Assembly: GCA_029948415.1 (NCBI GenBank)
Contig: JAJIZT010000001.1
Span: 619,905 to 683,904, forward strand
Direction of reading: 5' to 3'
DNA: 64,000 bases
From: Cenarchaeum symbiont of Oopsacas minuta
GTDB taxonomy: Archaea > Thermoproteota > Nitrososphaeria > Nitrososphaerales > Nitrosopumilaceae
Positions 37,700 to 46,971 of the stretch are shown one piece after another. Made by a program: the position numbers and the translations under genes. The notes beneath the pieces are model-generated. The model had not been told where the DNA came from. It saw nothing but the letters and a program-made list of their open reading frames with translations, and searched no databases. Numbering within the stretch: position 1 is the first letter of the stretch; each line of letters starts with the position of its first letter.

Positions 37700-38817
37700 A
37701 ATATGCATGCCAATATCTGTTCAAATGTTGCGTTTGTTCTAAATCCAGTTGGATCAAACGAAGTAGGACTTGCAGTATATCCAGAGTTTTGTAATAGATT
37801 AATTGTATTTGCAAGCTTTGGTGGAGCATAGCCATTTTTTTTCGCAACTTCATCAAGCGTATAAAAAGTAGGTGGCAATGTAGATTCTGCAGATGATTTT
37901 ATAAGAGTTTTTTCACAGATCTTATTCACTGACAAATTTTTTAATTCGATTATCATGCGCTTTGTAAAATTTTCATCAAATAATTGTCCGATCCAAAGAG
38001 GACCTGCAGTATCAGTTTTTTTACCACAATGAGGACATTGAAAATTTGCACAGTCAGCAACACCACGATTACCACAATGTATACACGAATACATGTATCC
38101 GGTTCCAGCAGAACTAGGATGTTTTTTTATCCGCACGTATACACGATAGTAATGTTGATCACAATGCACGAAGAGAGGTTCAAAAGAACGGTCTATACGT
38201 GCGCATATATGACCAAGACATCCCAATATGAGCCTCACACCAATTTCAATACCAAATTCGGTACGGCGAATTGTGGATCCGCCATATCTTCTCACACATG
38301 CAAGATTAAAGATTCCACGTAAAACTTGTAGATCCGTAGCCGTGGCAGAAAGCATTCCACCATGTGCAACTGAACGTACTGCGCATTCAAAATATTTTGC
38401 AGGAGAACCAAACGGATCAATATCTGTCACCATTGCATGCATTCCAGTTTCAGAACGTGTCGCTAGAAAACGGCATACTTTTTGATTTGAGAATTTTATT
38501 TGAAGTTTATTTTTTATGGCAGATTCTTCTGCCATCATCAATGCATTAGGATTTACGTCATTTAAGATGACGTTTTCAAATCCATTCAATTCATTTGCCA
38601 CACGTAGACCACGTGCTCCGAGTCCACACAAAGAATCAATATAGGTCAGATCTCCACTGTATTCTTTTGATAGTGCAGCATATGCCAAAAGCGACATATC
38701 TCGGTTTACACATGCTCGAGGGTTGAAGAATACAGGATGTTTTGCAGGAGTATCATCAGAACTTTTTGGTACAAGTAGATGCGTCTTGCCCTCAGTTATG
38801 AATACTGTTTTGTCCAT
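37696..38817 (-). CDS. trm1: tRNA (guanine26-N2)-dimethyltransferase
   Basis: Trm1 dimethylates G26 of tRNA. Motifs seen are VFFNPRACVNRDMSLLAY near the N-terminus, YIDSLCGLGARGLRVANEL (SAM site), MVTDIDPFGSPAKYFE (catalytic DPFG) and a zinc ribbon CIHCGNRGVADCANFQCPHC. The start MDKTVFITEGKTHLL at 38817 suits the family; the frame to 38910 has no homology-like sequence. The 310-bp gap 38818-39127 holds only AT-rich DNA and TATA-like stretches (for example near 38840 and 39060). Confidence 0.9.
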   Translation of the reverse strand: MDKTVFITEGKTHLLVPKSSDDTPAKHPVFFNPRACVNRDMSLLAYAALSKEYSGDLTYIDSLCGLGARGLRVANELNGFENVILNDVNPNALMMAEESAIKNKLQIKFSNQKVCRFLATRSETGMHAMVTDIDPFGSPAKYFECAVRSVAHGGMLSATATDLQVLRGIFNLACVRRYGGSTIRRTEFGIEIGVRLILGCLGHICARIDRSFEPLFVHCDQHYYRVYVRIKKHPSSAGTGYMYSCIHCGNRGVADCANFQCPHCGKKTDTAGPLWIGQLFDENFTKRMIIELKNLSVNKICEKTLIKSSAESTLPPTFYTLDEVAKKNGYAPPKLANTINLLQNSGYTASPTSFDPTGFRTNATFEQILACIF

Positions 38818-39127
38818 ATACGTCTCTAGTACATATGGTATAATTATAGTATACACTTTGTTATTTTCAAAACTTTCTAAATAACATACATGTACAATCT
38901 CATATAACAAAATTCATCATACGCATAAAAAAAGAGTGGCAAGTTACAATGTACAACAATAAAAATACGATTATATATTTGTAGAATAATTCATTTTTCA
39001 CATCCAATTACAATTACCGCATAAAACATCATATCACTAGTTGTAAAAATCAAGTATACGATACAATATGATAAAAAATTACTAGGTGCACGACGATCTT
39101 ATATCATGGTTCATATTCATTCTTTCT

Positions 39128-39736
39128 GTGAGAGTCTGTGGCGTAGATGAAGCTGGGAGAGGGCCCATATTTGGTCCGCTGGTCGTTGCAGGTGTGGCCA
39201 TAGAGCGCTCAAAATTAGGTAAACTTCGACGCTTGGGTCTAAAAGACTCCAAGAAACTCTGTCCAAATAAAAGAGTAGAATTGTACTCGAGGATAATAAA
39301 AATAGTCGATGCGTATACAATATCTCGAATACAGCCACGCACTATAGACAAAAATGTTTCAAAACATAATCTAAACAAGCTAGAAGCAAAATTCATGGGT
39401 CGCATAATAGATAGACTAGATGCAGATGTTGCATATGTTGATGCATGTGATACAAACGCTACAAGATTTGGCAAAGAAATTGCAAAGATGACCAATGATG
39501 CCATTGTCCATTCATATCATAAAGCCGATGAACGGTTTGCAATAGTTTCTGCAGCATCCATACTTGCCAAAGTGGCAAGGGATAGAGCCATTACAAAACT
39601 CGGCATAAACTGTAGCGGATATCCTTCGGATCCAAAGACTAGAAAATATCTTGTACGATACATCAAAAAACATAGCAAGGCACCTGCATGTGCACGTCAA
39701 AGCTGGAAACCAGTAAAGATTGCATTAAAAATCTAA
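39128..39736 (+). CDS. rnhB: Ribonuclease HII
   Basis: RNase HII cleaves RNA in RNA/DNA hybrids and single ribonucleotides in DNA. Catalytic residues lie in CGVDEAGRGPIFGPLVVAG (Asp, Glu), DVAYVDACDTNA (Asp) and HKADERFAIVSAASILAKV. GTG at 39128 (MRVCGVDEAGRG) gives the usual N-terminus; the longer frame from 39086 adds an unlikely leader. The 202-aa product is normal. It converges with fibrillarin, and their ends overlap by a few bases. Confidence 0.9.
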   Translation: MRVCGVDEAGRGPIFGPLVVAGVAIERSKLGKLRRLGLKDSKKLCPNKRVELYSRIIKIVDAYTISRIQPRTIDKNVSKHNLNKLEAKFMGRIIDRLDADVAYVDACDTNATRFGKEIAKMTNDAIVHSYHKADERFAIVSAASILAKVARDRAITKLGINCSGYPSDPKTRKYLVRYIKKHSKAPACARQSWKPVKIALKI

Positions 39737-40457
39737 CATGCCACAATCATTGCATGATCCTTATCATATGGTAAAAGATCTATCACTTCCAATATGTCCA
39801 TACTAGAGGCAATTTTTTCCTTTTCTTCTTTTACCACTTGTTCTGGTTTTTTTACAACGTCAATGCTACGAGTTTTTATTACTAAAAACAGTACACCCCT
39901 TCCTTTAGATACATTTGACAGTTTTCAAGTACAATCTGAGTTTGATCCGGCTGTGCGATATCAGCATATACTATGTCTACTTTGCCGTATACTGCAAAAT
40001 ATTCACTTGGACGTCTTGCATCTTGTAGTACAGGCACTATGTTTGAACGATATGATGCAACTCTGTCCAAAAAATCTCGAGCTACACGACTTGCATGCTC
40101 TACACAGAACATACGTCCTTTTGATCCCAATATATCTGATATATGACTTGCAGTAGTTCCTGAAGAGACGCCAAGGTAAAGAATTGACGAACCGTCCATA
40201 AATGGAAAAGTTTCAAGACCATTTTCAATCGAAGCTGCAAGTTTACTACGAAATGGATCCCACGTTCTATACTCAACCCCATTTTTCTCGACTAGTCGTT
40301 CTTTGTACACAGTATTTCCTGGCACAAGATTTTCGGTGGCAAGATTCATTCTACCATCGGATCGCACGCGATACGTGCCTTTGTGTCTACCTTTTATCAA
40401 AACGCTTTTGTGGTTTTTTCTTTCCACGTTTTTTACCATCTCCACTTGATCTGCCAT
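39733..40457 (-). pseudogene. flpA: Fibrillarin (C/D box sRNP 2'-O-methyltransferase), one-base frameshift
   Basis: Fibrillarin is the catalytic subunit of archaeal C/D box sRNPs. The start is ATG 40457 (MADQVEMVKNVERK) or 40439. Family motifs are RTWDPFRSKLAASI, SILYLGVSSGTTASHIS (SAM site) and VDIVYADIAQPDQTQIVLEN. The frame then stops at 39882 after YLKEGVYCF. One base further along, the expected C-terminus continues: LFLVIKTRSIDVVKKPEQVV to YDKDHAMIVAC, ending at 39733. The family sequence would need GGGGG where GGGG is found. As this gene is essential, a sequencing error or recoding is at least as likely as loss. Confidence 0.8.
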
Positions 40458-40490
40458 CGTATCTCTTGTTACGGTGTTCTCTAAATCCAC

Positions 40491-41095
40491 TGCGCGAGTC
40501 ATCACGGTGTCTGTTGTTAAAACCATCGCGGTCATTGTTACGTTGTGATCTAAATCCACTGCGCGAGTCATCATCCCGGCGTCTGTTGTTAAAACCATCG
40601 CGGTCATTGTTACGTTGTGATCTAAATCCACTGCGCGAGTCATCACGGTGTCTGTTGTTAAAACCATCGCGGTCATTGTTACGATGTGATCTAAATCCAC
40701 TGCGCGAGTCATCATCCGGCGTCTGTTGTTAAAACCATCGCGGTCATTGTTACGATGTGATCTAAATCCACTGCGCGAGTCATCATCCCGGCGTCTGTTG
40801 TTAAAACCATCGCGGTCATTGTTACGATGTGATCTAAATCCACTGCGCGAGTCATCATCCGGCGTCTGTTGTTAAAACCATCGCGGTCATTGTTACGATG
40901 TGATCTAAATCCACTGCGCGAGTCATCATCCCGGCGTCTGTTGTTAAAACCATCGCGGTCATTGTTACGATGTGATCTAAATCCACTGCGCGAGTCATCA
41001 TCACGGCGTCTGTTGTTAAAACCATCGCGATCATTGTTACGTTGTGATCTAAATCCACTGCGCGAGTCATCATCACGGCGTCTGTTGTTAAAACC
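40491..41095 (-). repeat. Tandem repeats (about 69-72 bp, nine units) in the nop5 3' region
   Basis: Units encode FRSHRNNDRDGFNNRRRDDD in the nop5 frame. Lengths differ: most are 72 bp, two lack a codon (69 bp), and two lack one C of a CCC run (71 bp, about 40714 and 40860). The 71-bp units shift the frame, which brings the nop5 stop forward to 40712. The units downstream of that lie between nop5 and fibrillarin. Confidence 0.88.
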
Positions 41096-42460
41096 ATTAT
41101 GGGCAGAATCTCTACGATAACCATTTTTAGATCCTCCACGGTATCTGCTACCGCGTTCACCCTTACTGTCATCATACTTGAATTTCTCGTTTTTGCGTCT
41201 GCGTTCCATACGGAGATCATCGCCATAACCATTGCGCTCTTTGTTTTCAGGGTTTATCTTGCGATGTTTACCAAAATCATTCTTGTCTTTATGCCTCTTT
41301 TCTTCAGGATTACCATCTAATGCATCCTGATTTGGGCGTGGTTCTGGGGCTTCATCATATTTTGTACCAATCTCTTTTACGCGTATATTCAGTTTTTCCA
41401 TAAGTGTTGGATTTATGCCGTTGCCGTATACATCCACACGTGCGGCTATGACCGCTTTTGCTGCAATGGCACGTGCAATCTTCCCCCTTTGCCATCGCGG
41501 AGCTGCATGTACTAGAGCGTGCTGAAATAATATGCCATGTTTTGGTGGCGGAGCTCCAGTTTTTAGCGAACGAAATAATGCTCTTTCAGCTCCAAGTACT
41601 TGTATTGTACTAGCTGGTAACGATGCAAGTTTTTTTAGGCTACCTGTCCTTGCAAGCATACGTGCAGCCACACCAGTTCCTAGTATGACTGCAAGGTTTG
41701 GAGCTACAATGTTCATTTCTTTTTCTAGATGATCTTCAAGGTTTTTCCTCAAATCAAGCATGTCCAACATTCTTTGTGCAAGAGAGATCACCATGGCAAG
41801 ATTTGTATCAGAGATATCTCCTCCACGACTTTTCTCTTGTACGACTTTAAGCATACTTACTTTAGATTCTGGAAACCCTGCATCGGCGAATATAGATTCA
41901 TTTAGATCATCTCGACGTCCAGATGTAACCAACTTTGAATATCCAACAATACCATCTATGATGTTATCTAGTTCTGGAAAATGTAAACCATACCATTCAC
42001 GCAGACGCGAGCTTAGTGCATTACATACTTTATCCACTTCGTCTAGCGTATTTATCGACTGTATTACGTGCAGATCTGGACTACTTGAGACTTTTGTTAT
42101 TCTAGACGATGAAAGTGACATTGCAAAGTCGCGCAATTTTTCAGAAGCATCTTTTTCGCTTGATGCAAAACCAGATTCTACTAGTATTTTTGGTTTTTCC
42201 ATTTGTACTTTTTTCAAATAATCCTCATTAACCATCTGCACATCTATTGATTCTTTTTTTAGCAGTGTCATGAGTGATTCATCCGTCACTGAAAACCCCA
42301 CCTGATCTTTTGCCAAACGTTCTGCTAAACCTATAGGAAGTGATTCTTGTTGTTTTATCGCAAGGTATTCTTTTGAAGGATTGGTAAACGGCATGGCGTA
42401 TGAATGAACGTCTTTCTCATATACGGTAATTCCGAGCTCTGTTAGTATAACAATATGCAT
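40712..42460 (-). CDS. nop5: Nop5/Nop56-like C/D box sRNP core protein with a repetitive basic tail
   Basis: Nop5 bridges L7Ae-bound C/D sRNA and fibrillarin. ATG at 42460 (MHIVILTELGITVYEKD) is the likely start; the longer frame to 42514 is improbable. The NOSIC/Nop core is clear: LPELDNIIDGIVGYSKLV, IVAPNLAVILGTGVAARMLA, LPASTIQVLGAERALFRSL and KHGILFQHALVHAAPRWQRG. After a charged linker comes an Arg/Asn/Asp repeat tail. Two one-base losses in repeat units change the frame to MMTRAVDLDH and end it at 40712. In the original frame the gene would end KKRGKKKPQKRFDKR at 40387, inside the fibrillarin start region. Confidence 0.88.
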   Translation of the reverse strand: MHIVILTELGITVYEKDVHSYAMPFTNPSKEYLAIKQQESLPIGLAERLAKDQVGFSVTDESLMTLLKKESIDVQMVNEDYLKKVQMEKPKILVESGFASSEKDASEKLRDFAMSLSSSRITKVSSSPDLHVIQSINTLDEVDKVCNALSSRLREWYGLHFPELDNIIDGIVGYSKLVTSGRRDDLNESIFADAGFPESKVSMLKVVQEKSRGGDISDTNLAMVISLAQRMLDMLDLRKNLEDHLEKEMNIVAPNLAVILGTGVAARMLARTGSLKKLASLPASTIQVLGAERALFRSLKTGAPPPKHGILFQHALVHAAPRWQRGKIARAIAAKAVIAARVDVYGNGINPTLMEKLNIRVKEIGTKYDEAPEPRPNQDALDGNPEEKRHKDKNDFGKHRKINPENKERNGYGDDLRMERRRKNEKFKYDDSKGERGSRYRGGSKNGYRRDSAHNGFNNRRRDDDSRSGFRSQRNNDRDGFNNRRRDDDSRSGFRSHRNNDRDGFNNRRRDDDSRSGFRSHRNNDRDGFNNRRRMMTRAVDLDHIVTMTAMVLTTDAGMMTRAVDLDHIVTMTAMVLTTDAG

Positions 42461-42640
42461 AGTTGAATCATTACAACATGACATTAAATAGGTAATTAGT
42501 GGCATCATTCTCATAGTAATACAGATCGCGCACTAGTCTGAATTTATCGAATAGATTGGCAGATTTTAGGCAGTATTGATGTTTTTAGAGCATGGATATA
42601 CGCCAAACTGTTAATATGCCAAAATGCCAAATTAGTACGA

Positions 42641-43549
42641 ATGTCTAGCCTTGTAACAACCTTTGGTAATATCAGCCTTGAAAGACCAGCAATGCTAGCT
42701 TCTGGAGTTTTAGGCATATCCATGGAGATATTTCAGCGTCTATACAAATCTGGTGCAGGTGCAATAGTCTCAAAATCACTCAGTACAAAGCCTTGGGATG
42801 GATACCACAATCCTACATTTGTAGGACTAGATAATGGCGGTTGGATAAATGCAGTCGGACTCTCAAATCCTGGTGCTAGAGAATTTGCAAATATAATAAA
42901 AGGTAACAAAGACGTACCGATGATAGTTAGTCTAGTCGGGTCAGAACCATCAGATTTTGCAGAGATGATAAGTAGATTTGACACAGAAAACATTACTGCA
43001 TACGAGTTGAACCTTTCATGTCCACATGTGGCAAAGGTAGGACTAGAGGTAGGTGATGATCTAGAACTTGTTTCAAATATCATATCTGTTGCAAAATCTG
43101 CATCTAATGTTCCAATAATAGTAAAAGTTGGACTTGGGTCAACGGACTATTTGTCAACTGTAGAGACGGCGATAAAGGCCGGAGCGGATGCCATAACTGC
43201 GATAAACACTCTACGCGCAATGGCAATAGATGTTGAAACACAAAATCCAGTACTAAGTAATGTGATCGGCGGAATGTCTGGATCTCCAATAAAACCTGTT
43301 GCCATCAGATGCGTATACGAAATTACAGACAAATTTGACATTCCCGTCATAGGATGTGGAGGTATTTCATCGTGGACTGATGCTACAGAATTTATCCTTG
43401 CAGGTGCATCAGCAGTGCAAGTAGGCAGTGCCATAGGAGATGATGGAATGGATATATTTAAGGAAATAAATGATGGACTGTTAAGATACATGGATAGAAA
43501 AGGATTTGATTCTATAATGGATATGGTCGGTAGTGTCAGAAAATCCTAA
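42641..43549 (+). CDS. pyrD: Dihydroorotate dehydrogenase, catalytic subunit (type 1B)
   Basis: FMN enzyme of pyrimidine synthesis that oxidises dihydroorotate to orotate. Motifs: PAMLASGVLG, GAIVSKSLSTKPWDGYHNPT, ELNLSCPHV, VPIIVKVGLGSTDY, ITAINTLRAMAID and IPVIGCGGISSWTDATEFI. The family's catalytic base is Cys in type 1B; here the expected SCPH is present. 302 aa is normal. It overlaps pyrK by 17 bp, so the two are translated together. Carbamoyl phosphate from carAB feeds the same pathway. Confidence 0.92.
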   Translation: MSSLVTTFGNISLERPAMLASGVLGISMEIFQRLYKSGAGAIVSKSLSTKPWDGYHNPTFVGLDNGGWINAVGLSNPGAREFANIIKGNKDVPMIVSLVGSEPSDFAEMISRFDTENITAYELNLSCPHVAKVGLEVGDDLELVSNIISVAKSASNVPIIVKVGLGSTDYLSTVETAIKAGADAITAINTLRAMAIDVETQNPVLSNVIGGMSGSPIKPVAIRCVYEITDKFDIPVIGCGGISSWTDATEFILAGASAVQVGSAIGDDGMDIFKEINDGLLRYMDRKGFDSIMDMVGSVRKS

Positions 43550-44342
43550 CGTCCACAAACTGCTAAAAGTAGAACACGTCGTAGATGAGACACCAACGGT
43601 GAGAACTATAATCGTATCTGATGAGATATTGTATGATGCACAACCAGGACAATTTTGCATGGTGTGGGTGCCAGGAGTTGCAGAGCTTCCAATGAGCATA
43701 ATGGTAATACATGGTAAACCGTATGCAGCATTTACCGTAAGAAAACATGGATCTGCATCCACGGCGCTATACAATATTCGAGCAGGTGATAATATAGGAT
43801 ACAGAGGACCGTATGGAAACAGCTTTACGATACGCAAGGGTAGTTTGATGTTGGTTGGTGGAGGTACAGGATTGGTTCCACTTATGAGACTTGTTACGCG
43901 TTTTAGATCAGATGATGAGATTACAGTGATTATGGGATCAAAAACAAAAGACGAGATATTATTTGAAAGAGCTGTCAAAGATCTTGCTAAAAGTGATAGA
44001 TGTAGAGTCGTTATAGTTACCGAAGATGGTAGCTATGGCTCAAAAGGGCTTGTAACAGATGTTGTAAAAAACGAGATTAATTCCAAATACGATGCAGTGT
44101 ACACATGTGGTCCTGAGATGATGATGTACAATACGATAAAAATTGCACACGATGCAGGTGTCTTTGCACAAGCAAGTGTAGAGAGAGTTATGAAATGCGG
44201 TATGGGAGTATGCGGTAGCTGTTGTATGTCAGATGCAATAGTTTGTAAAGATGGCACGATCTTTGATGCACAGACACTTCTTTCAAATGCAGACTTTGGA
44301 CATACGCATCGTGACAAGTCTGGAATTCCAGTCAAATATTAG
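43533..44342 (+). CDS. pyrK: Dihydroorotate dehydrogenase electron-transfer subunit
   Basis: PyrK carries FAD and a 2Fe-2S cluster and passes electrons from PyrD to NAD. The FAD-binding part has QFCMVWVPGVAELPMS, then LMLVGGGTGLVPLMRL (nucleotide site). The 2Fe-2S ligands are in KCGMGVCGSCCM and a further Cys in AIVCKDG. At 269 aa it is normal. Only 19 bp separate its stop from the left end of a composite mobile block. Confidence 0.88.
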   Translation: MSENPNVHKLLKVEHVVDETPTVRTIIVSDEILYDAQPGQFCMVWVPGVAELPMSIMVIHGKPYAAFTVRKHGSASTALYNIRAGDNIGYRGPYGNSFTIRKGSLMLVGGGTGLVPLMRLVTRFRSDDEITVIMGSKTKDEILFERAVKDLAKSDRCRVVIVTEDGSYGSKGLVTDVVKNEINSKYDAVYTCGPEMMMYNTIKIAHDAGVFAQASVERVMKCGMGVCGSCCMSDAIVCKDGTIFDAQTLLSNADFGHTHRDKSGIPVKY

Positions 44343-44445
44343 ATATGTTCAAAGATCTTAAGTATGAGGTCAGCTCATGACTAACAAATTGGTCAATAAC
44401 ACACGATCATATAGATCCAAGTATTATCAATAGCCCATCCATTTC

Positions 44446-45715
44446 ATGAGTAGACGTCAGACATACGATGAATTGGAAGAATGCGTGAGAGTTTTTACAG
44501 AAAAGATTGATGTAATAAGTAAGGAAATTACACTTCTCCAGAATCGACTCGCATATTATGAAAACCCCAACTCTCTACACGCTCACTTGAATATCTAAAA
44601 GAAAAACGTGAAAAACGCAAGGCAGGAGAAAACAGCGAATCACTCCCACCAAAAAAATCAGGCGGCAGTCTAGGCCACAAAGGAACATCACGCAAACACA
44701 ATCCTTCTAGAACCGTAATTCATACTATGAAAAATACCAAATGCAATTGTGGCGGCACCATGAAATATTCATACACAAAAACACGTGACATTATAACCAG
44801 CAGTTGTAGAAGAGACTAGACATGAAATCAGCATGTGCGTATGTACAAACTGCAAACGCGTATGTGAAGCAGAAAATGATCTACCAAAATCAGGATCATA
44901 TGGCAAGAATATAATTGCCCTTGTTATCGAATACAGGGCAACAAGAATTCCATATGATCAAATATCTCAACTGGTCAAAACAGCATGCGGTTTGGTTGTT
45001 GCAAAATCCACCGTAATTGCAAACGTCTCAGATCAAATGGAAAAAGATGCAAAAACAATAACAAATACAATTGTCCAATCACCGTTTGTCAATATTGATG
45101 AGACATCATACACACGAGATGGACAATAGATCGTATGCATAATGAATTAATTTTCAAAATTGATGGTGTAATTCATGCCTAAAAATTTAACATTTTCAAT
45201 TTAAAATTTGATTGTGCATAAGGTCTAATTAGTTTGGGCATGGTGCATCACACATAAAAAAAATATTGCAATAATCATGAACAAGAGTCGTGGTGCATAT
45301 GTTATGGAATGCATATATGGACAAATTTTATGGTGTTGCAGTAACTGATGGGTATTCCGTATACAAGAGCGAGGAATGCATCAACGATGCCTAGGCTCAC
45401 GAGCTTCGTGCTGCTAAACATATGACGATGATACATGGTGGTGCATGCAGAAAACTCTATGTAGAGATGTGTATGCTGTTTGAGAATGCCAAAAACTATG
45501 CTAATTGTGATGCATGCGTTTGAATACGCATTTGATTGCATGTTGGATGGATATCGTAGCTTTGAAATGCCAGAAATGAAGAGGTTGATCAAACGGTTGG
45601 TAAATGCCACAGAAACTCTGCATTTATTGAGCATAAAGATATTCCACCTACAAACAATGCTGCCGAGCGTGCATTGCGTGATGTCGTGGTTCGCCGTAAG
45701 ATGAGCAGTCTATGA
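44446..45715 (+). pseudogene. IS66-type transposase, copy 3, broken
   Basis: The start is MSRRQTYDELEECVRVFTEK at 44446. The frame breaks in the leader, at the shared frameshift, at the 99-bp MITE (stop at 45127-45129) and at the shared amber at 45389-45391. CVCTNCKRVCEAEN and VNIDETSYTRDGQ are still readable; the C-terminal NNAAERALRD-type segment is frameshifted. It is non-functional as it stands. Confidence 0.78.
45128..45226. repeat. 99-bp MITE inside IS66-type copy 3
   Basis: Relative to other copies, the transposase sequence GACAAT|TAGTTTGG is interrupted by 99 bp. The insert begins AGATCGTATGCATAAT and its inverted end is AGACCTTATGCACAAT (13 of 16 match). A 3-bp AAT is duplicated (45125-45127 and 45227-45229). 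The interior is AT-rich with no coding capacity. Termini differ from the GTATGAGGTCA family, so another transposase moved it. Confidence 0.75.
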
Positions 45716-45998
45716 AAAGAATGTCCAACTTTCTAACGTGTGTTTTGACATGGAAGGCACACGGTAAGAACGTCTTTGAAGAGGTACTCCGTATTATTTA
45801 ATAGCTGACCTCATACGTCTACTCTTCCAAATTAGGTCCTTTTGACGGATTCTAACTGGCCTGTCCATTTAGGATATTTTTGTGTTCAGTTATGGAGGTA
45901 ATGTAATTTCTGATCGCAGCATACACATATTTTTTATATGTTGTATTCACGATAATTAGAAAATCTATCTAGAATCTGAATTAAAACGATGGTCAAGT

Positions 45999-46202
45999 GT
46001 GAAAAAATTAAGCACGATATTTGGATTCCTGCTAGCAACAATTTATATAATTGTATTTGGACGTATAATTATGGCAAGACCGTATATGTGGACAAAAGAA
46101 GCACAGCAATCTCAAGATGACATGGTTGAGAAAATGAAAAATGGATCCATTTCAACACAAAAATTTAACAGTGTTGATGAATTCATTAGTGCGTTGGAAT
46201 AG
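45999..46202 (+). CDS. Small membrane protein in composite block 1 (67 aa)
   Basis: GTG start at 45999. One hydrophobic segment (TIFGFLLATIYIIVFGRIIM) is followed by a soluble tail (WTKEAQQSQDDMVEKMKNG). I do not recognise it. It lies between two inverted IS66-type copies and so would travel with them. The 45817-45998 stretch before it is non-coding, with a TATA-like TTTTTTATATGTTG near 45930. Confidence 0.5.
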   Translation: MKKLSTIFGFLLATIYIIVFGRIIMARPYMWTKEAQQSQDDMVEKMKNGSISTQKFNSVDEFISALE

Positions 46203-46250
46203 GGAATCAACATGATTGACAAATGGAGCATTGAAGCTACATAAGATGTT

Positions 46251-46463
46251 ATGAATATATTAAATGGATTTAAGATCATTACAAAAAAATCGTTATCAGA
46301 TTTCATAAATGAGATTATTGCAGATTCTGAAAAAAATGTTGATAAAAATAGATCCGTTTGTGCTCGATTCTCTCAAGAATTAATTGATGGGCGATATATT
46401 CAAATTCATGTAGATAACACTAAAAGAGAAATTCACATAAATGCAATAGTGAAACAAAATTAA
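46251..46463 (+). CDS. Small hypothetical protein in composite block 1 (70 aa)
   Basis: The product is soluble and mixed alpha/beta: LSDFINEIIADSEKNVDKN, then two probable strands, RYIQIHVDNTKREIHINAIV. No motif is recognised. It follows the 67-aa gene by 48 bp on the same strand, so the two could be a unit. A toxin-antitoxin pair would be one possibility, but nothing in the sequence shows it. Confidence 0.45.
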   Translation: MNILNGFKIITKKSLSDFINEIIADSEKNVDKNRSVCARFSQELIDGRYIQIHVDNTKREIHINAIVKQN

Positions 46464-46520
46464 TCATAATTTTGGAATTTATACATATTCCATATTTTTA
46501 ATATTATGATAAATTATATA

Positions 46521-46970
46521 TTATTTTACCCAAAACCTCCTCCCATCATTAGGATCCCAATGAAACCAATACAAACTTAGAATATCATTAATTTCTATCC
46601 AGACCTTCTTCTCTAACCAGCCTTTCTGCAATATGTAGATCCTCTTTCCATCATTATCTATTTCAACATATTTGATCCGTTTGCCAAGTCCACTAACAAA
46701 ATTTGCCTTTGATGATGCCTTTCGAATCAATGAGCGATATTTGTCAACACCAAGATCCTGACTGATTCCTGCCGCTTCTGCAGGTGTTTTACCGCCAAGC
46801 CCCATATGCGGTCTTACATGATTGTGATGATGTATCATTACCAAGTCCGCGTCTAGCTGAAAGTTTTTTCCCGCATTTCATTGTGTACACGTTCTAGCGG
46901 TCTATTGGCAAATTCATTCTTTATCGCTTTGGTTTTGACGTGAGCAATATGTCTTTTATCAAGCTCTCTT
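46521..46970 (-). pseudogene. C-terminal remnant of an integrase-type (IS3/IS481-like) transposase
   Basis: The frame 46844-46521 contains HHHNHVRPHMGLGGKTPAEAAGI, the signature of the rve_3 end of IS3/IS481 transposases. Upstream (to 46970) KTKAIKNEFANRPLERVHNE-like sequence and RGLGND can be read in other frames, so it is frameshifted. The catalytic N-terminal part is absent. It is mobile debris carried inside the composite block. Confidence 0.7.
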
Positions 46971-46971
46971 C

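Larger units (their letters stand above)
44362..45816 (+). mobile_element. IS66-type element, copy 3
   Basis: 1,455 bp from GTATGAGGTCAGCTC to the inverted right end at 45816. It contains a 99-bp MITE (45128-45226). Without that it is close to the length of copy 6. The right flank (GTCTACTC) does not match the left (GATCTTAA), so this copy did not insert alone at this place. Confidence 0.85.

Noticed and set aside
40202-40732. Plus-strand frame of 176 codons rich in LLLKPSRSLLRC repeats
   Set aside because: Antisense of the nop5 tail repeats and the fibrillarin N-terminus.
40491-41095. Regular ~70-bp repeats that could look like a CRISPR array
   Set aside because: Units are contiguous without variable spacers, lie in a coding frame and have no cas genes nearby. 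The same holds for 35901-36341.
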